DNA from: Symsagittifera roscoffensis
Lineage: Eukaryota; Xenacoelomorpha; Acoela; Convolutidae
Assembly (NCBI RefSeq): GCF_963678635.1
Contig: NC_087068.1
Span: forward strand, 4,611,079-4,675,078
Direction: 5' to 3'
Length of the DNA: 64,000 nucleotides
In this document: one piece after another, positions 54,537 to 64,000 of the stretch
Layout of the letters: each line of letters starts with the position of its first letter
Position numbering within the stretch: the first letter of the stretch is position 1
The notes under the pieces: model-generated
What the model saw: the letters and a program-made list of their open reading frames with translations, nothing else
The model's database searches: none
Told to the model about the DNA's origin: nothing
Translations under genes and position numbers: made by a program

Positions 54537-57500
54537 GATTGCAAGATTGTTTGTCCGGGGAGTCTGAGATAGATGAAAAAGTTCCTGATGAGAGACAGGA
54601 CCTGGGTAAGAAGGTTTTTCCGGGGAGTTCAGATGGATGCGAAGAAGGCACAGACATGATCTGGAGGAGCGTGCCGACTCCATCACAACCTCGTCAACAA
54701 ATGAAAATTCCCGAAACTCAGGAATTGACACCTATTCAGACAGGAACTCGAGCTCGGGATCAGAACTGTCCGAACTAGCGATCCACACACTACTAGTGGA
54801 AACTCGTGCAAGGGATCTAGACAGAGAGGTGTACCAGGATCCTGACAGTGATCGCTACCTTATACCAAGCGGAAGAGTCTTTGACAACTCATCGGATGAT
54901 TTGGAGACAATAGCGGTATCGAAACGTTCGATAAGTCTGTTGCCACAAAAAGAGGTAGTCATGACTGATCTTCAGCCGTTCAAGCAAGAAACACAGCCGC
55001 TGGCGAAGATTTGGTGCGTTAAGATGGAAGAAGACACACACCAGCCCAATGAGCTGAATAGTCAGATGAGGGTCATGAAGACGTACTTGAAAGCGAGATA
55101 CAGACTCTCGGATCTTCTAAGGGCGCAGAGAAATGATCGCATGACAAGCAGCCTGAAAAGGTGGATCGAGAATGGTTCTCCGGATAAAGGGGACATCGAG
55201 GAAGATAGTTATCGTATCCTGAGACAGTACTTCATGCAGAAAGAAGGGAGGTTATATTTGAACAAGGACGGGATTGTGGCTGGCAAAAGAAGAGAGGAAG
55301 ACAGAGTCCTATACAACTATAACGCGATAGTGTTGCCGCAACTCTATCAGACAGAACTATTATTCAGGTCGCATGATCAGATGGGCCATCAGGGGATCGA
55401 TAAAGTATATCAGAGGATTCTGAAGCGCTTCGAGTGGGCTGAAATGAAAAAGGCATGCGAGAAGTGGGTAACAGCATGTCTGTCAAGCCAACAGGTCAAG
55501 GATCCAAGGAAGTTGCGATTTCCTTTACAATCGATCGAGTCGTCTGAATTCAACGAGGTGGTGCAGATAGATCACCGAAAGATATGCATTACAGACAGCG
55601 GTTATAACCAAGTCCTGGTCATGATAGGTCCTTTTACGAAGTATGCAGAGGCCGTGCCCTGCATAACTGCCTCGGCGGAAGAGACATGCGACCACCTGAT
55701 CGATACGTGGATAGCGAGACATGGTTGTCCGATGACGTTTCAATCGGATAATGGAACAGCTTTCGTAGGTTGCTCAGGCTCACTCCACGACATACCGCCC
55801 CCAGACGAATGGCTTAGTGGAAAGACAGAATAGGACGTTATTTGTCGATGCTGAGAGTATATTGTTCCAGGTACATGGCCGATTGGGACAGATACCTTCC
55901 ACAGGTGATGGGAGCCTATAATAGCACGTAACACTCTACCACCGGAGTCAGTCCACATATGATGCTAACTGGACACGAGAAGTCTTTACCCTTAACCTTT
56001 TTCTACCCAGAGTATGAGGGGAAAAAACATCTCCACAGGTCTACGCGAGGGATGTGAACAGACGTCAACAGGAGTTGATCGATTTGTGTAGGCGAAATAC
56101 TCAGCAAGCACAGGCAAGGCAGAGGAAGAAATTCGACAAGAAAGCAGCTGGTGCAAAAGCTTACTCGGTGTGAGACTACGTATGGGTATTTCAGAACGTT
56201 ATACCACCGAAAGGGACGAAGAAGCTCCTAAAGAAGTGGAGGGGACCCTTCATGATTACAGAGATGCACCAGGAGGGACGCTTTTATAGACTGAGTACTG
56301 GCCAAGCCGCCCACTACGACCACATTAAGACACATAATCCATCGATGGAAGACTGGTGTTTACCTGCAGACATGGAAGAAGGGGATTATCTAATGATGAA
56401 TCCTGCTTGTGATTTCAAAGAGAAGGGCACCAGGGAGAAGAACGGTGGAAACGAAGTCGTGGAGGAAGGAACGGATACACCGCTGGAGCTGGATCCAAAC
56501 GAGGTGATCGAAGCGGACGATGAAACCTTACCCTACGCAGAGGAGGATTGGCAGGATTCCGAACAGATAGAGGTTCCCAAGAACTTGGAACCGGATCTTC
56601 CGTTCACGATACAGACTCGTCAGAAGGACGGGACAAGACCCAGAAAGAAATATAATCCTTACGGTTACGACTTTGTAGTGGATAGGATAGATCTGAAGAA
56701 GATAGTGGAAAAAGTAGTGGGGCTAGAAGAAATAACTGTGTCATAAGACATTGACATAGTCGATGATCACGACGATGAGTGTGTCGACGACCGGTCGATA
56801 CCCGAGGTAAAATTCGATGACGAGCAACAGCAGTCATATGAACAAGACTTGACGAACCTGCGTGTCTTAGAATGGCTGAACGAAATGACGTCGGGCCCAG
56901 AGGAGACCAGCGTCACAAATCAAGACGTAGATCGTGAAAGCATGAAATACATCAAGACCGAACGAGATGATCCCTCCTGGGCTGCCCAGGAAGGACAACT
57001 ACTCATTCCAGCTTCTAACCTCGACTTGATACCCGGTATGTGATCGACGGGGACGTCGATGGATATTTTTGTCCGGGGAGTGGGGGTAGGACTTACCCAC
57101 ACTGAAAACCTGATAAGAAAAAAATTAAGAATGGCGAGAGAGACAGGAGACTTAGAAGCAGAAACAGGCGAAGAACCTAAGAAACCTGACATAGGGAGGG
57201 TAGTTGAGTCATATTTTAACCTACCAAATGAATATTCAAGTAACATAAAACTAACAGACAGTGATTTCATACTCACAAATAGAACATGTGCGGTAGCAAT
57301 CACAGCAAACATGAGTTTTAGGACAGCGTTAGCGGCAGATTTTAAGAGAGAATACAAAAACGTGGAATTCCTTTGGAAGCAAAGACCAGGGATAGGGGGC
57401 GTAGCGGCCTTACCTCCGGCGGCGTCACAAAAACCGGGAAAATACCTATGCTTCTTGGTAACGAGGGCGAAGGAAAAGCAGCACGTGGACCCAGAGATCC

Positions 57501-57681
57501 TAGTCTTGTCCTTGACGAGTTTGAGAGATTTCCTTGTGGAAATGGACGTGAAGGAGCTCTCGCTTCCAGTGTACGACCCGAACAGAGGACGACTGCATCC
57601 TCGGGAATTGTACACGTGATATTCTCTGATAATAATATACAACTATATCTACATAAGAAATATTACCTAAGTATAGGCTGA
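54537..57681 (+). pseudogene. int: Integrase-macrodomain of copy B, broken
   Basis: Pieces 54539-54778 (LSGESEIDEKVPDERQDL), 54637-55833, 56252-56746, 56849-57043, 57059-57619 and 57373-57681. Zinc-domain H-H are present but C-C reads CLSS. A deletion of about 32 bp after QSDNGTAFVG removes sequence before the catalytic Glu. Stops occur at 56171, 56743 and 57040. The macrodomain (57059-57619) is intact through LPVYDPNRGRLHPREL, then loses a few bases before VIFSDNNIQLYL. Confidence 0.88.
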
Positions 57682-58072
57682 GTGACGTGCAAGAGGGTGT
57701 TAGGCTAAAGACTAAATTGTGTGTAGTGTGTGATATGTGTGAATTGTGTGTTATGTTATGTTATGTGCTATGTTATCAAGATCATGGGTAAGAAGGTGTT
57801 AGTGACCATGAACAACTGAATGACGATCTTAGGAATAGATCCAAAGTTTGGACTGTCCATTCTTAGTTCGAATTCCAAAATTTTAGAGACCGATCAATTT
57901 TAATAAATTTTAGGAACAGAATGTTTTTATCTGACTGTTTTTAAATGAATTTTAATGAGAAGTTAAGGCGAAATTGACAAGTGTGATATTTGTGAACCTT
58001 TTTTTCTAGATCATTTAATTACTCTCTTGAGTAAAACCTTTGAATCAAATCGAATCGAACTTGAAGAACAGA
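57682..58072 (+). other. Intergenic segment before ORF2, copy B
   Basis: Non-coding, with a TGTG/TATG-rich stretch (57715-57775) absent from copy A and the conserved acceptor-like TTTTTTTCTAG/ATC (AG 58008-58009), 64 bp before the ORF2 ATG at 58073. Confidence 0.55.
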
Positions 58073-59362
58073 ATGGATAATTTCAACTTGGATGAATTGA
58101 TGGACCTGGCAGAGGAATATGTAGGACCGATGATAGATGCGATCTATCGTCGGCTGATTGATCGGGACTTTGCTCTGGAGGACCCAGAGGTAGTCATGTT
58201 GCTGACCGCCCTGATCAACATCTGGGGGCATGACAACCGTGGGGACCGCCCCACGGAAGTCTTGTTGATGGCAGCATATGGAGAGAGGGGAGTACTAGAA
58301 ATTGTTCGAAGACTGCAACAAAAAGCAGGGTCAAGAAATTGAGCGCTTGAGGCAGGACTACAAGGAGCGATCGGAACGGATGGCGTTGACAACGGCCGTG
58401 GAGAAAAGGATGCCTGCAAGGAGTATTCCTCGTGGGCAGTCACCGATGGAGCTCTTGACGCCTCGAGAAATGAGTCAGACAACGGAGACACGGCTCCCGA
58501 CAGCGACAGATCGAGTGACAATCCCGGACCCTAGTGACATCCTGGGTGACCCCGTCGTGGAACAAACGGCGAGGAAGCTAATAGAGACAGCTGGACGACT
58601 GGTCGCCAACAAGAATGCGCCAGGTTCCGGGATGACTGCACCCTATGGAATGATCGATGACACGGGCAGAGTACGACTCTCCCAGACCGTGATCAGACAG
58701 GGAATAAGCGACGTGACGCCACTAATCGGGAGCTCTAAGGCCCCAGAAAGAAGAATACAGAGATGCCAGCGAAGAATGTGTCAGGTGTAATAGACATACA
58801 AAAGAACAATCAATTGAGATATAACTTCACGGGAGTTCCGGAGACAGATCCGAGAGCTTGCTTCAATCGAGTGACTTGGAACCCGGCAGTAAACCTGCAA
58901 CAACCGCCACTGGGGACATCACATCTGATACTGGGAGACAGACAGCTTGGTCAGAGTACTATCGAATTTGAGGACCTCTTGGGTCACCACGGTGATGGCC
59001 TTTGGAGGAGCGACTATAGCCCAGTTATATCGGATGGTGGAACTCATGAATCCAGGGACGATCCCCAGTGTGATGATCCAGATTGGAACGAACAAAATCT
59101 CGAGAAGTTCGGATGAGGAGGAAGCACTATGGGAATCGATGATGGTGTGCTTGTTCACTACTCTATGGCAGAAGTTCAACTGCGCGGTACCGACAGTTTG
59201 CACTGTGCCTTGAATACAAGAAGCTTGACAGCAGCAGGGAGAAGGCACAACGAAGGAGTGGTCAGGTGGAACAATATTTTGAGGAATCTTGCAAGTCGGA
59301 ATGCCGGAAGGATGATCCTCATGGACATCGAACATGAGTTGAGAATGGTGGATTAGGCCAGG
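58073..59362 (+). pseudogene. ORF2 N-terminal half and SGNH domain of copy B, broken
   Basis: Open 58073-58342 (MDNFNLDELMDLAEEYVGP), then a deletion of about 365 bp relative to copy A (coiled-coil region) and pieces 58302-58790, 58763-59116, 58947-59213 and 59129-59356. The SGNH block I is hit: CTGGGAGACAGACAGC has four extra bases inside GDS. Block III reads IGTNKIS, Asp replaced by Lys. A stop precedes SLTAAGRR and TAG follows MVD. Confidence 0.8.
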
Positions 59363-61429
59363 TTGACTACAGACGGCATCCACTTCGATAGTATAGAAGG
59401 ACAGGCTTGGCTGAACAGAGTCTTCCAGGAGCGATTGGATGAGTTACAAGCAGAACTCTTTGACACAGGAGTGCTGAAGGAAGAAGGAACATCGAATGAC
59501 GCGGTGATTACCAACTTTGTGCCTCCTAGCCTGGAAACACGCTTGGGGATGGTCCCGGCCGTCACGAACTACAGACAACAGAGCTCCAGCGAACCAGGTC
59601 AAAAGACAGACATGCAGGATCGATTGGAAGAAGCGCCGATGAGGAGGACCATCCATCCTAGGAGAAGAATAGGACCTGTTAACCCAATCGAAGAGACAGC
59701 CAGCACGTCTAGATCGGACACGAGATCGGAGACAACGAGTACCAGTCGAGAGGAGAGACGCCCGGGCAGAGGCTCGTTGATGTTGTCAAGACCCATACCA
59801 TCTCCCTGGCGTGTGTACAAAGATGAACTAATGAAGCTGGATCTCCAGAGGGTGAGCTTCATCGAAGATGCAAGGAGGATGCTGAATGGAGCGAGGCTAT
59901 CCGTCAGCAGACTGTACTCGATAACCGGCGTAGACTGGTTGATAGCCACTAGGATAAATTTCAGCTCCACGATGGCCTTGAGATTTGCTGACCTAGAGGG
60001 ACTGCCCTCTAATAACACAATGGGACCAGTGAACACGAGACCATTGCAGGATGTGAGATTGAATCATGATGAGGGGAATCAGGAAGAGAGACCAGGAAGA
60101 TTTCTGACGACGAGAGCGCCGACTGGACAACATGTGAAGATGTTCAGTCAGCTGACGACACCCCCTGGCCATGTAAAGGAAAGAATATACCCGAAACTAG
60201 TGAATCAAGATGGTGATGTCCAAAGATACGGCGGATTGAAAGCGATAAAGAAAGTTGAGATCATCTTCGCCGCCTATGACAAAGCAGAAATGAGGAAGGC
60301 CAAGATCATGATAGTACCGAATTCAGAGTTCGTGTATACCTCCAAGTCTCTGTTTTGGCCGGACGTCATAATGTTGGCAGCGGTCGATTTGGACCTACTG
60401 CAATCGGTATCTCTGGCTATAGGGGTACAAAAACAGACGGACATGAACCCAATTATGATCGTGTTTGCTGGCATCAATGACCATCTACACAGTAGAGGTT
60501 TTCTGAGCAGACTCAGAGATCCTACAACGGCAGAGAATGCTGTGTGGCCAGCGATAAAAGATATCCTTGAGTCGATGGGTGAAGTGGTGGATGCGACGAA
60601 GGTGGTGGAGGAGGGGTCGTTCACCAAAGTGACACCGAAAGTAGTATTCGCGTTGTCTTCGGGGTGTGCATATCTCCCGGATGGACTGAAATTCGTGTAC
60701 GCGATTGTAACCTTGCTTTCGGAAAGAAAATATGATGTGATCATATCAGCCCCAAATCGCATGATAGAGATGGAGAACCTGAGGCCACTCAAGGCGGAAC
60801 TACCTGCAGTGTGGTCAGACATCTCAAACGCGATGAGAGGATTCAAGGACCATGCGCTGCACATGTTGGTATTGGATGAAGTGCTGGGATTGGAACTGTC
60901 CAATTTCAGCAGACAGCTCAAATTGAAGCCGGGGATAGACGATGACCATCGAGTAGTCGTATCAATGTCGAACGACTTGTGGTTCCGAGCAATGGAGAGA
61001 ACAGGGGAGAGTGCGAAAAGAAAGAATTCGTTGGAAACGAGAGCTCATCTGGAGGCGATGGTTTTGAGAACCAAACCAGAAGCCAAGCAGTGGCTACACC
61101 TAAGTCCTCGAGTAGCGGCATTGGGTGCAGATGCTTTTGAGCAAGGCCCTGTGATGATCAGGAAGATCCATGCCTACTTGTTGAGGGAGGTGAATCTGGC
61201 GGAAAATGCTGAAGAGATGACCGCCGAGTTTGTGAACAGAATGTGTCAGATTACCCTGGAGACTTTCTGGACCCAGGAGGTGAAGGGACAGGAAGGCTTT
61301 GAACGAACAGACAGCATGTTGGAAGGGTTAGGAGCCGGATGGACCGCGTCCTTCTTGGCAAGAGTCTACCCGAAAGTCTCTCATTACTTGATAAAAGAAT
61401 TCCTCCAAGCAGTAGTGGAATGTCAATAG
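59363..61429 (+). CDS. ORF2 C-terminal two-thirds of copy B (open, 688 codons)
   Basis: Starts within the SGNH block V (TTDGIHFDSIEGQAW) and runs open to the ORF2 stop, so it gives the complete downstream sequence that copy A lacks. It holds the end of the SGNH domain, the basic linker, the second SGNH-like module (IMIVPNSEF, IVFAGINDHLHSRG, KVVFALSSGCAYLPDGL, YDVIISAPNRMIE) and a helical C-terminal region of about 200 residues (LKAELPAVWSDISNAMRG...NRMCQITLETFW). It is a remnant of ORF2, not an independent gene. Confidence 0.8.
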   Translation: MTTDGIHFDSIEGQAWLNRVFQERLDELQAELFDTGVLKEEGTSNDAVITNFVPPSLETRLGMVPAVTNYRQQSSSEPGQKTDMQDRLEEAPMRRTIHPRRRIGPVNPIEETASTSRSDTRSETTSTSREERRPGRGSLMLSRPIPSPWRVYKDELMKLDLQRVSFIEDARRMLNGARLSVSRLYSITGVDWLIATRINFSSTMALRFADLEGLPSNNTMGPVNTRPLQDVRLNHDEGNQEERPGRFLTTRAPTGQHVKMFSQLTTPPGHVKERIYPKLVNQDGDVQRYGGLKAIKKVEIIFAAYDKAEMRKAKIMIVPNSEFVYTSKSLFWPDVIMLAAVDLDLLQSVSLAIGVQKQTDMNPIMIVFAGINDHLHSRGFLSRLRDPTTAENAVWPAIKDILESMGEVVDATKVVEEGSFTKVTPKVVFALSSGCAYLPDGLKFVYAIVTLLSERKYDVIISAPNRMIEMENLRPLKAELPAVWSDISNAMRGFKDHALHMLVLDEVLGLELSNFSRQLKLKPGIDDDHRVVVSMSNDLWFRAMERTGESAKRKNSLETRAHLEAMVLRTKPEAKQWLHLSPRVAALGADAFEQGPVMIRKIHAYLLREVNLAENAEEMTAEFVNRMCQITLETFWTQEVKGQEGFERTDSMLEGLGAGWTASFLARVYPKVSHYLIKEFLQAVVECQ

Positions 61430-61656
61430 TGGAATTACTAGCCTTGTTGGTGACGTTTGGAGCAGAGAGTTTCGTGAAAGGACCGGCGATTCTGCCCACC
61501 GAAGGAATCCAGAACCTGCGGTTAGATGGGCTTCTAACACTGTTTGCGATTACCCACGGAAACTTGGGAGGACTAATGATATTGACACGTTGTCCAGAGC
61601 AGATGAGAGAGAGTGAGGAATTTGGATATGAAGAAATCCACGGACTCCTGGAATAA
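61420..61656 (+). CDS. ORF2b of copy B
   Basis: 78 codons starting at the overlapping ATGTCAATAG. It is identical to copy A for about 50 codons, then differs after the GA repeat (QMRESEEFGYEEIHGLLE). It overlaps the ORF3 ATG at 61628. Confidence 0.5.
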   Translation: MSIVELLALLVTFGAESFVKGPAILPTEGIQNLRLDGLLTLFAITHGNLGGLMILTRCPEQMRESEEFGYEEIHGLLE

Positions 61657-64000
61657 GATAAGAGACCTGAGACACACTCTTATCCAATATCTCTAACAAA
61701 ATCGCTTTGGAACGGGAGAAGATGAGACTATCGAAAGAGAAGAAGATGTTAGACGACATGTTGGAGGCATGCCCTTGTTAACCGATCTGAGCTTCGCTAT
61801 GAGAGCCGATCCCTTAGCCTTGATCAGAGGAGCCACGGAGTTTGTGACAGTGGGCTATGGACCAGCAGTCACGTTTGCGTTCCCTGACGTTAAGGTGAGC
61901 TCATTGCGGGAGCTCATGAAAGAAGATCTGATATTTGCGAAAGTATCAGAGCCAGAGATGACAGTCATCAACTTTGACGATCACTTCCGTGATCTCATGG
62001 GAGAGGTAGAGAGAGGGCACATCGAGGTGTTTCCAAAGCTCTGGAATCTGAGACCCTATGACAAGACGAATGGTGAAATGACCAGAATTCCTCGTCTCAC
62101 TGCAGCATATCACAAAGTGAGAGAAGAGACGAAAAACTGGGGTGATTACGAGAAGCTGCCGGAGGCAATCCCTGAATTCCCTCTGATAAGAAGGATGTTG
62201 CTCGGAGCAGTCTCCGTAGTACAAACTTCTAGGTTGAGAGCATTCGAAACCAATGAAAGGAGAATAGGGAATTTCATGGCAACGATGGATACATACTTTG
62301 TGGGAAGAAATGCCGCCGTGTTACAGTGCACACGATTTGCCTATACGGATCAAGCGACGAGAAGGCGAATAAGCAACGCCGCGACTCCCAAGCCTGGAAG
62401 ATTTGACGAGGAATGGGCGGGATTGGGCTTAGCGCCTATGAAGATGAGAGGCAGGACCGAACTGCCTGAGGCCTCTTTGATCCTGACTAGTGTGAAACCG
62501 GAGTTGACGGCAGTAGGAACGCTGCGAACGAGAACCTTCCTAGCACCCTTCGGCTGCGAGGAAATCAAAGTGCTACATGGATAAGAGGAAGATAGATCGG
62601 CCGGTACATTGATCATACCGAAGTTTCCGGAAGGAACCGACAATGATAAGCAAAGACCCTCGAGCTCAAAAAAAGATATGTCAGAAGCAGATGATGGACA
62701 GGGAGGAAGCCGTCAAACCGAAGAACCCATGCAACAAGATGCATGTCAAGCTGGTGGGGAAGACGACAGGGCATCGACAGGAGGAGTATCCAGCCTGGAT
62801 TCCAATATCTTCAGTGATCTTGAGAACAACGCGGATACATTGGAGACGAATGAGCCAGCGAATGAAGGCGTTTCGACGCTGGAGCCTCCGTCAGCCTTTA
62901 TGGAAATGAAACGGAATTTGCGGGAGAGCAGCTCTCCATGCAATTCAAGGAATAACGAACAAAGAATCCTCATGGAATCGCCTAGAAGAAGAAGAATAGA
63001 GGGCTCAGCCAGAGTACCTTTCTTGGGAACGTTGCCCGAAGAAGAATGGGAAGTACATCACCGAGACCATGAAAGTAGGACAGGATGCAGATTGGACAGT
63101 GTGGCGTTCATGGAAGAAGTCTGGACAGTGGTTCAGAGCTATGGGACCCAGTCCATTTTGATGCGAGAAGTCCTTGACAAATTTTATGAGTGTGAAGGGA
63201 GATTGAGTGAGTTGTTGATTGACTCAGCCACTGATGAAAGTGAAGCGAATTCTCCCATCAAGATGACACCGCAGGACAATAAAGGAGAGGCGGTGTATCT
63301 GTCAAGAACCAGGAAAGGAACGATGCGATCGAAATTGGTGATTGATAAGATCAACGAGATGAAAATGAAGTTAGGCAGCAGAGTGATGCCGAGGAGAGTA
63401 GGAAAGACGAAGGTGGATTCGGAGATATCGATAAAAGCTGTCAATTCAGCGAAAAGGAAACGACTCGAAGAGGTCATGGATTTGAGAAAACGTGATTATC
63501 GATTGCCTGGCACGGATAAATTGTTGACTGGTATAGCGATGGTGCCACCCATTCTCATGGCGGGAATAAAGTCGACAGGTTACAACACCAAAAGGAGTGA
63601 CCGCACTCTGATTGGAGCAACCTTAAAAATGGAAATACTTAACCAATGTGGAGAAAGCACGATGAAAGACTTTAAACCATCTCCCATGAACCACGGAAAG
63701 GGAAGTGTCGCAGGACAACTAGTACCTGTGGAATATAACCGACTGACAGTATCGGAGGCTGTGTCGATAGATGAACCCGCCTGTGGATACATGGAGATGT
63801 TGGAGTACCGAAACTCGGCTCGAGGGTATGTGATAGCTCTGGAAGACAAGAGTGCCACGGAGGGTTATCTGGAGACAATGTTGCAAGGCACCACCCTCAA
63901 GCAGAAGGCGTACAGGACTTAAGCGTCGTCTGAGATACAGGCAGAAACGATGGAGCAGTTGGTGAGCCTTCCATGGAAAGCAGTGGTGTTACGGTACTTC
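61628..64000 (+). pseudogene. ORF3 of copy B, partial and broken
   Basis: ATG 61628 then TAA at about 61695 (QYL-stop). 61769-62584 is open but lacks about 75 bp present in copy A (AYRRSVLHLNLISAVDGS region). TAA at 62582, then 62609-63922 open in the same frame, with GGA where copy A has TGA at two sites. TAA at 63920 replaces a TTA codon. It continues past the window edge. Together with copy A it establishes ORF3 as one long conserved frame. Confidence 0.75.

Larger units (their letters stand above)
48869..64000 (+). mobile_element. Copy B of the giant element, 5'-truncated, runs off the window
   Basis: Starts within three bases of the LTR2 end at gag residue ~217 of copy A (DKFGVVRTISKE); leader and gag N-terminus are missing. 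It then follows copy A gene for gene to the middle of ORF3. It differs from A at many sites and carries independent lesions, so it is a separate lineage of the family rather than a recent duplicate. Confidence 0.93.

Overview
The window is eukaryotic, most likely from an invertebrate animal, and is almost entirely repetitive. The evidence is a decayed ankyrin array, a spliceosomal-type intron, a relic DNA polymerase gene of the Polinton/adintovirus kind, and a very large Ty3-type LTR retrotransposon in a tandem arrangement. I cannot name the species and see no convincing single-copy host gene.

Layout. 1-16850: degenerate tandem array of a ~345-bp unit encoding three ankyrin repeats, all in + orientation, broken by shared stops and frameshifts and enlarged by recent segmental duplications (1688 bp x2, 1035 bp x3, ~686 bp x2, ~685 bp x2). 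16857-20060: mostly AT-rich DNA with a minus-strand coding-like scrap and a few plus-strand scraps. 20130-22083: relic of a Polinton-like polymerase gene (C2H2 finger, N-terminal module, cysteine/histidine block, endonuclease VII-like HNH motif, start of the palm-side segment) with one clear 103-bp intron. It is cut off at about 22083 by retroelement sequence.

22084-64000 is a tandem series of one giant Ty3/gypsy-like retrotransposon family. It consists of a deleted internal region (22084-24259), LTR1 (24260-25594), a full internal region called copy A (25595-47533), LTR2 (47534-48868) and a 5'-truncated copy B (48869 to beyond the window). Element A with both LTRs is about 24.6 kb. The LTRs are both 1335 bp, begin TGTTACA, end TGTTACA, and are each preceded by a polypurine tract.

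Element A encodes Gag (coiled coil, capsid-like domain, CX2CX4HX4C knuckle), a retropepsin (DTGA), RT/RNase H (YVDD), and integrase (HHCC, D341-D400-E436 with 35 residues between the last two). The integrase continues into a TARG1/OARD1-like macrodomain. Downstream is an unusual cassette. ORF2 carries an SGNH-hydrolase domain with all four blocks, followed by a second, degenerate SGNH-like module. After it come a small ORF2b, an unrecognised ORF3 of about 1475 codons, and an unrecognised ORF4. A polypyrimidine-AG splice-acceptor-like site precedes ORF2 in both copies. ORF2/ORF2b and ORF3/ORF4 are joined by overlapping stop-start codons. My reading is that Gag-Pro-Pol-Int comes from genomic RNA and the ORF2-4 cassette from a spliced RNA with coupled re-initiation. 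This is inference.

Both copies are dead: A has stops in pro, pol and ORF3, frameshifts, and a 391-bp deletion in ORF2; B has other lesions. Because the lesions rarely coincide, comparing the two shows which breaks are private mutations and which frame offsets are shared.
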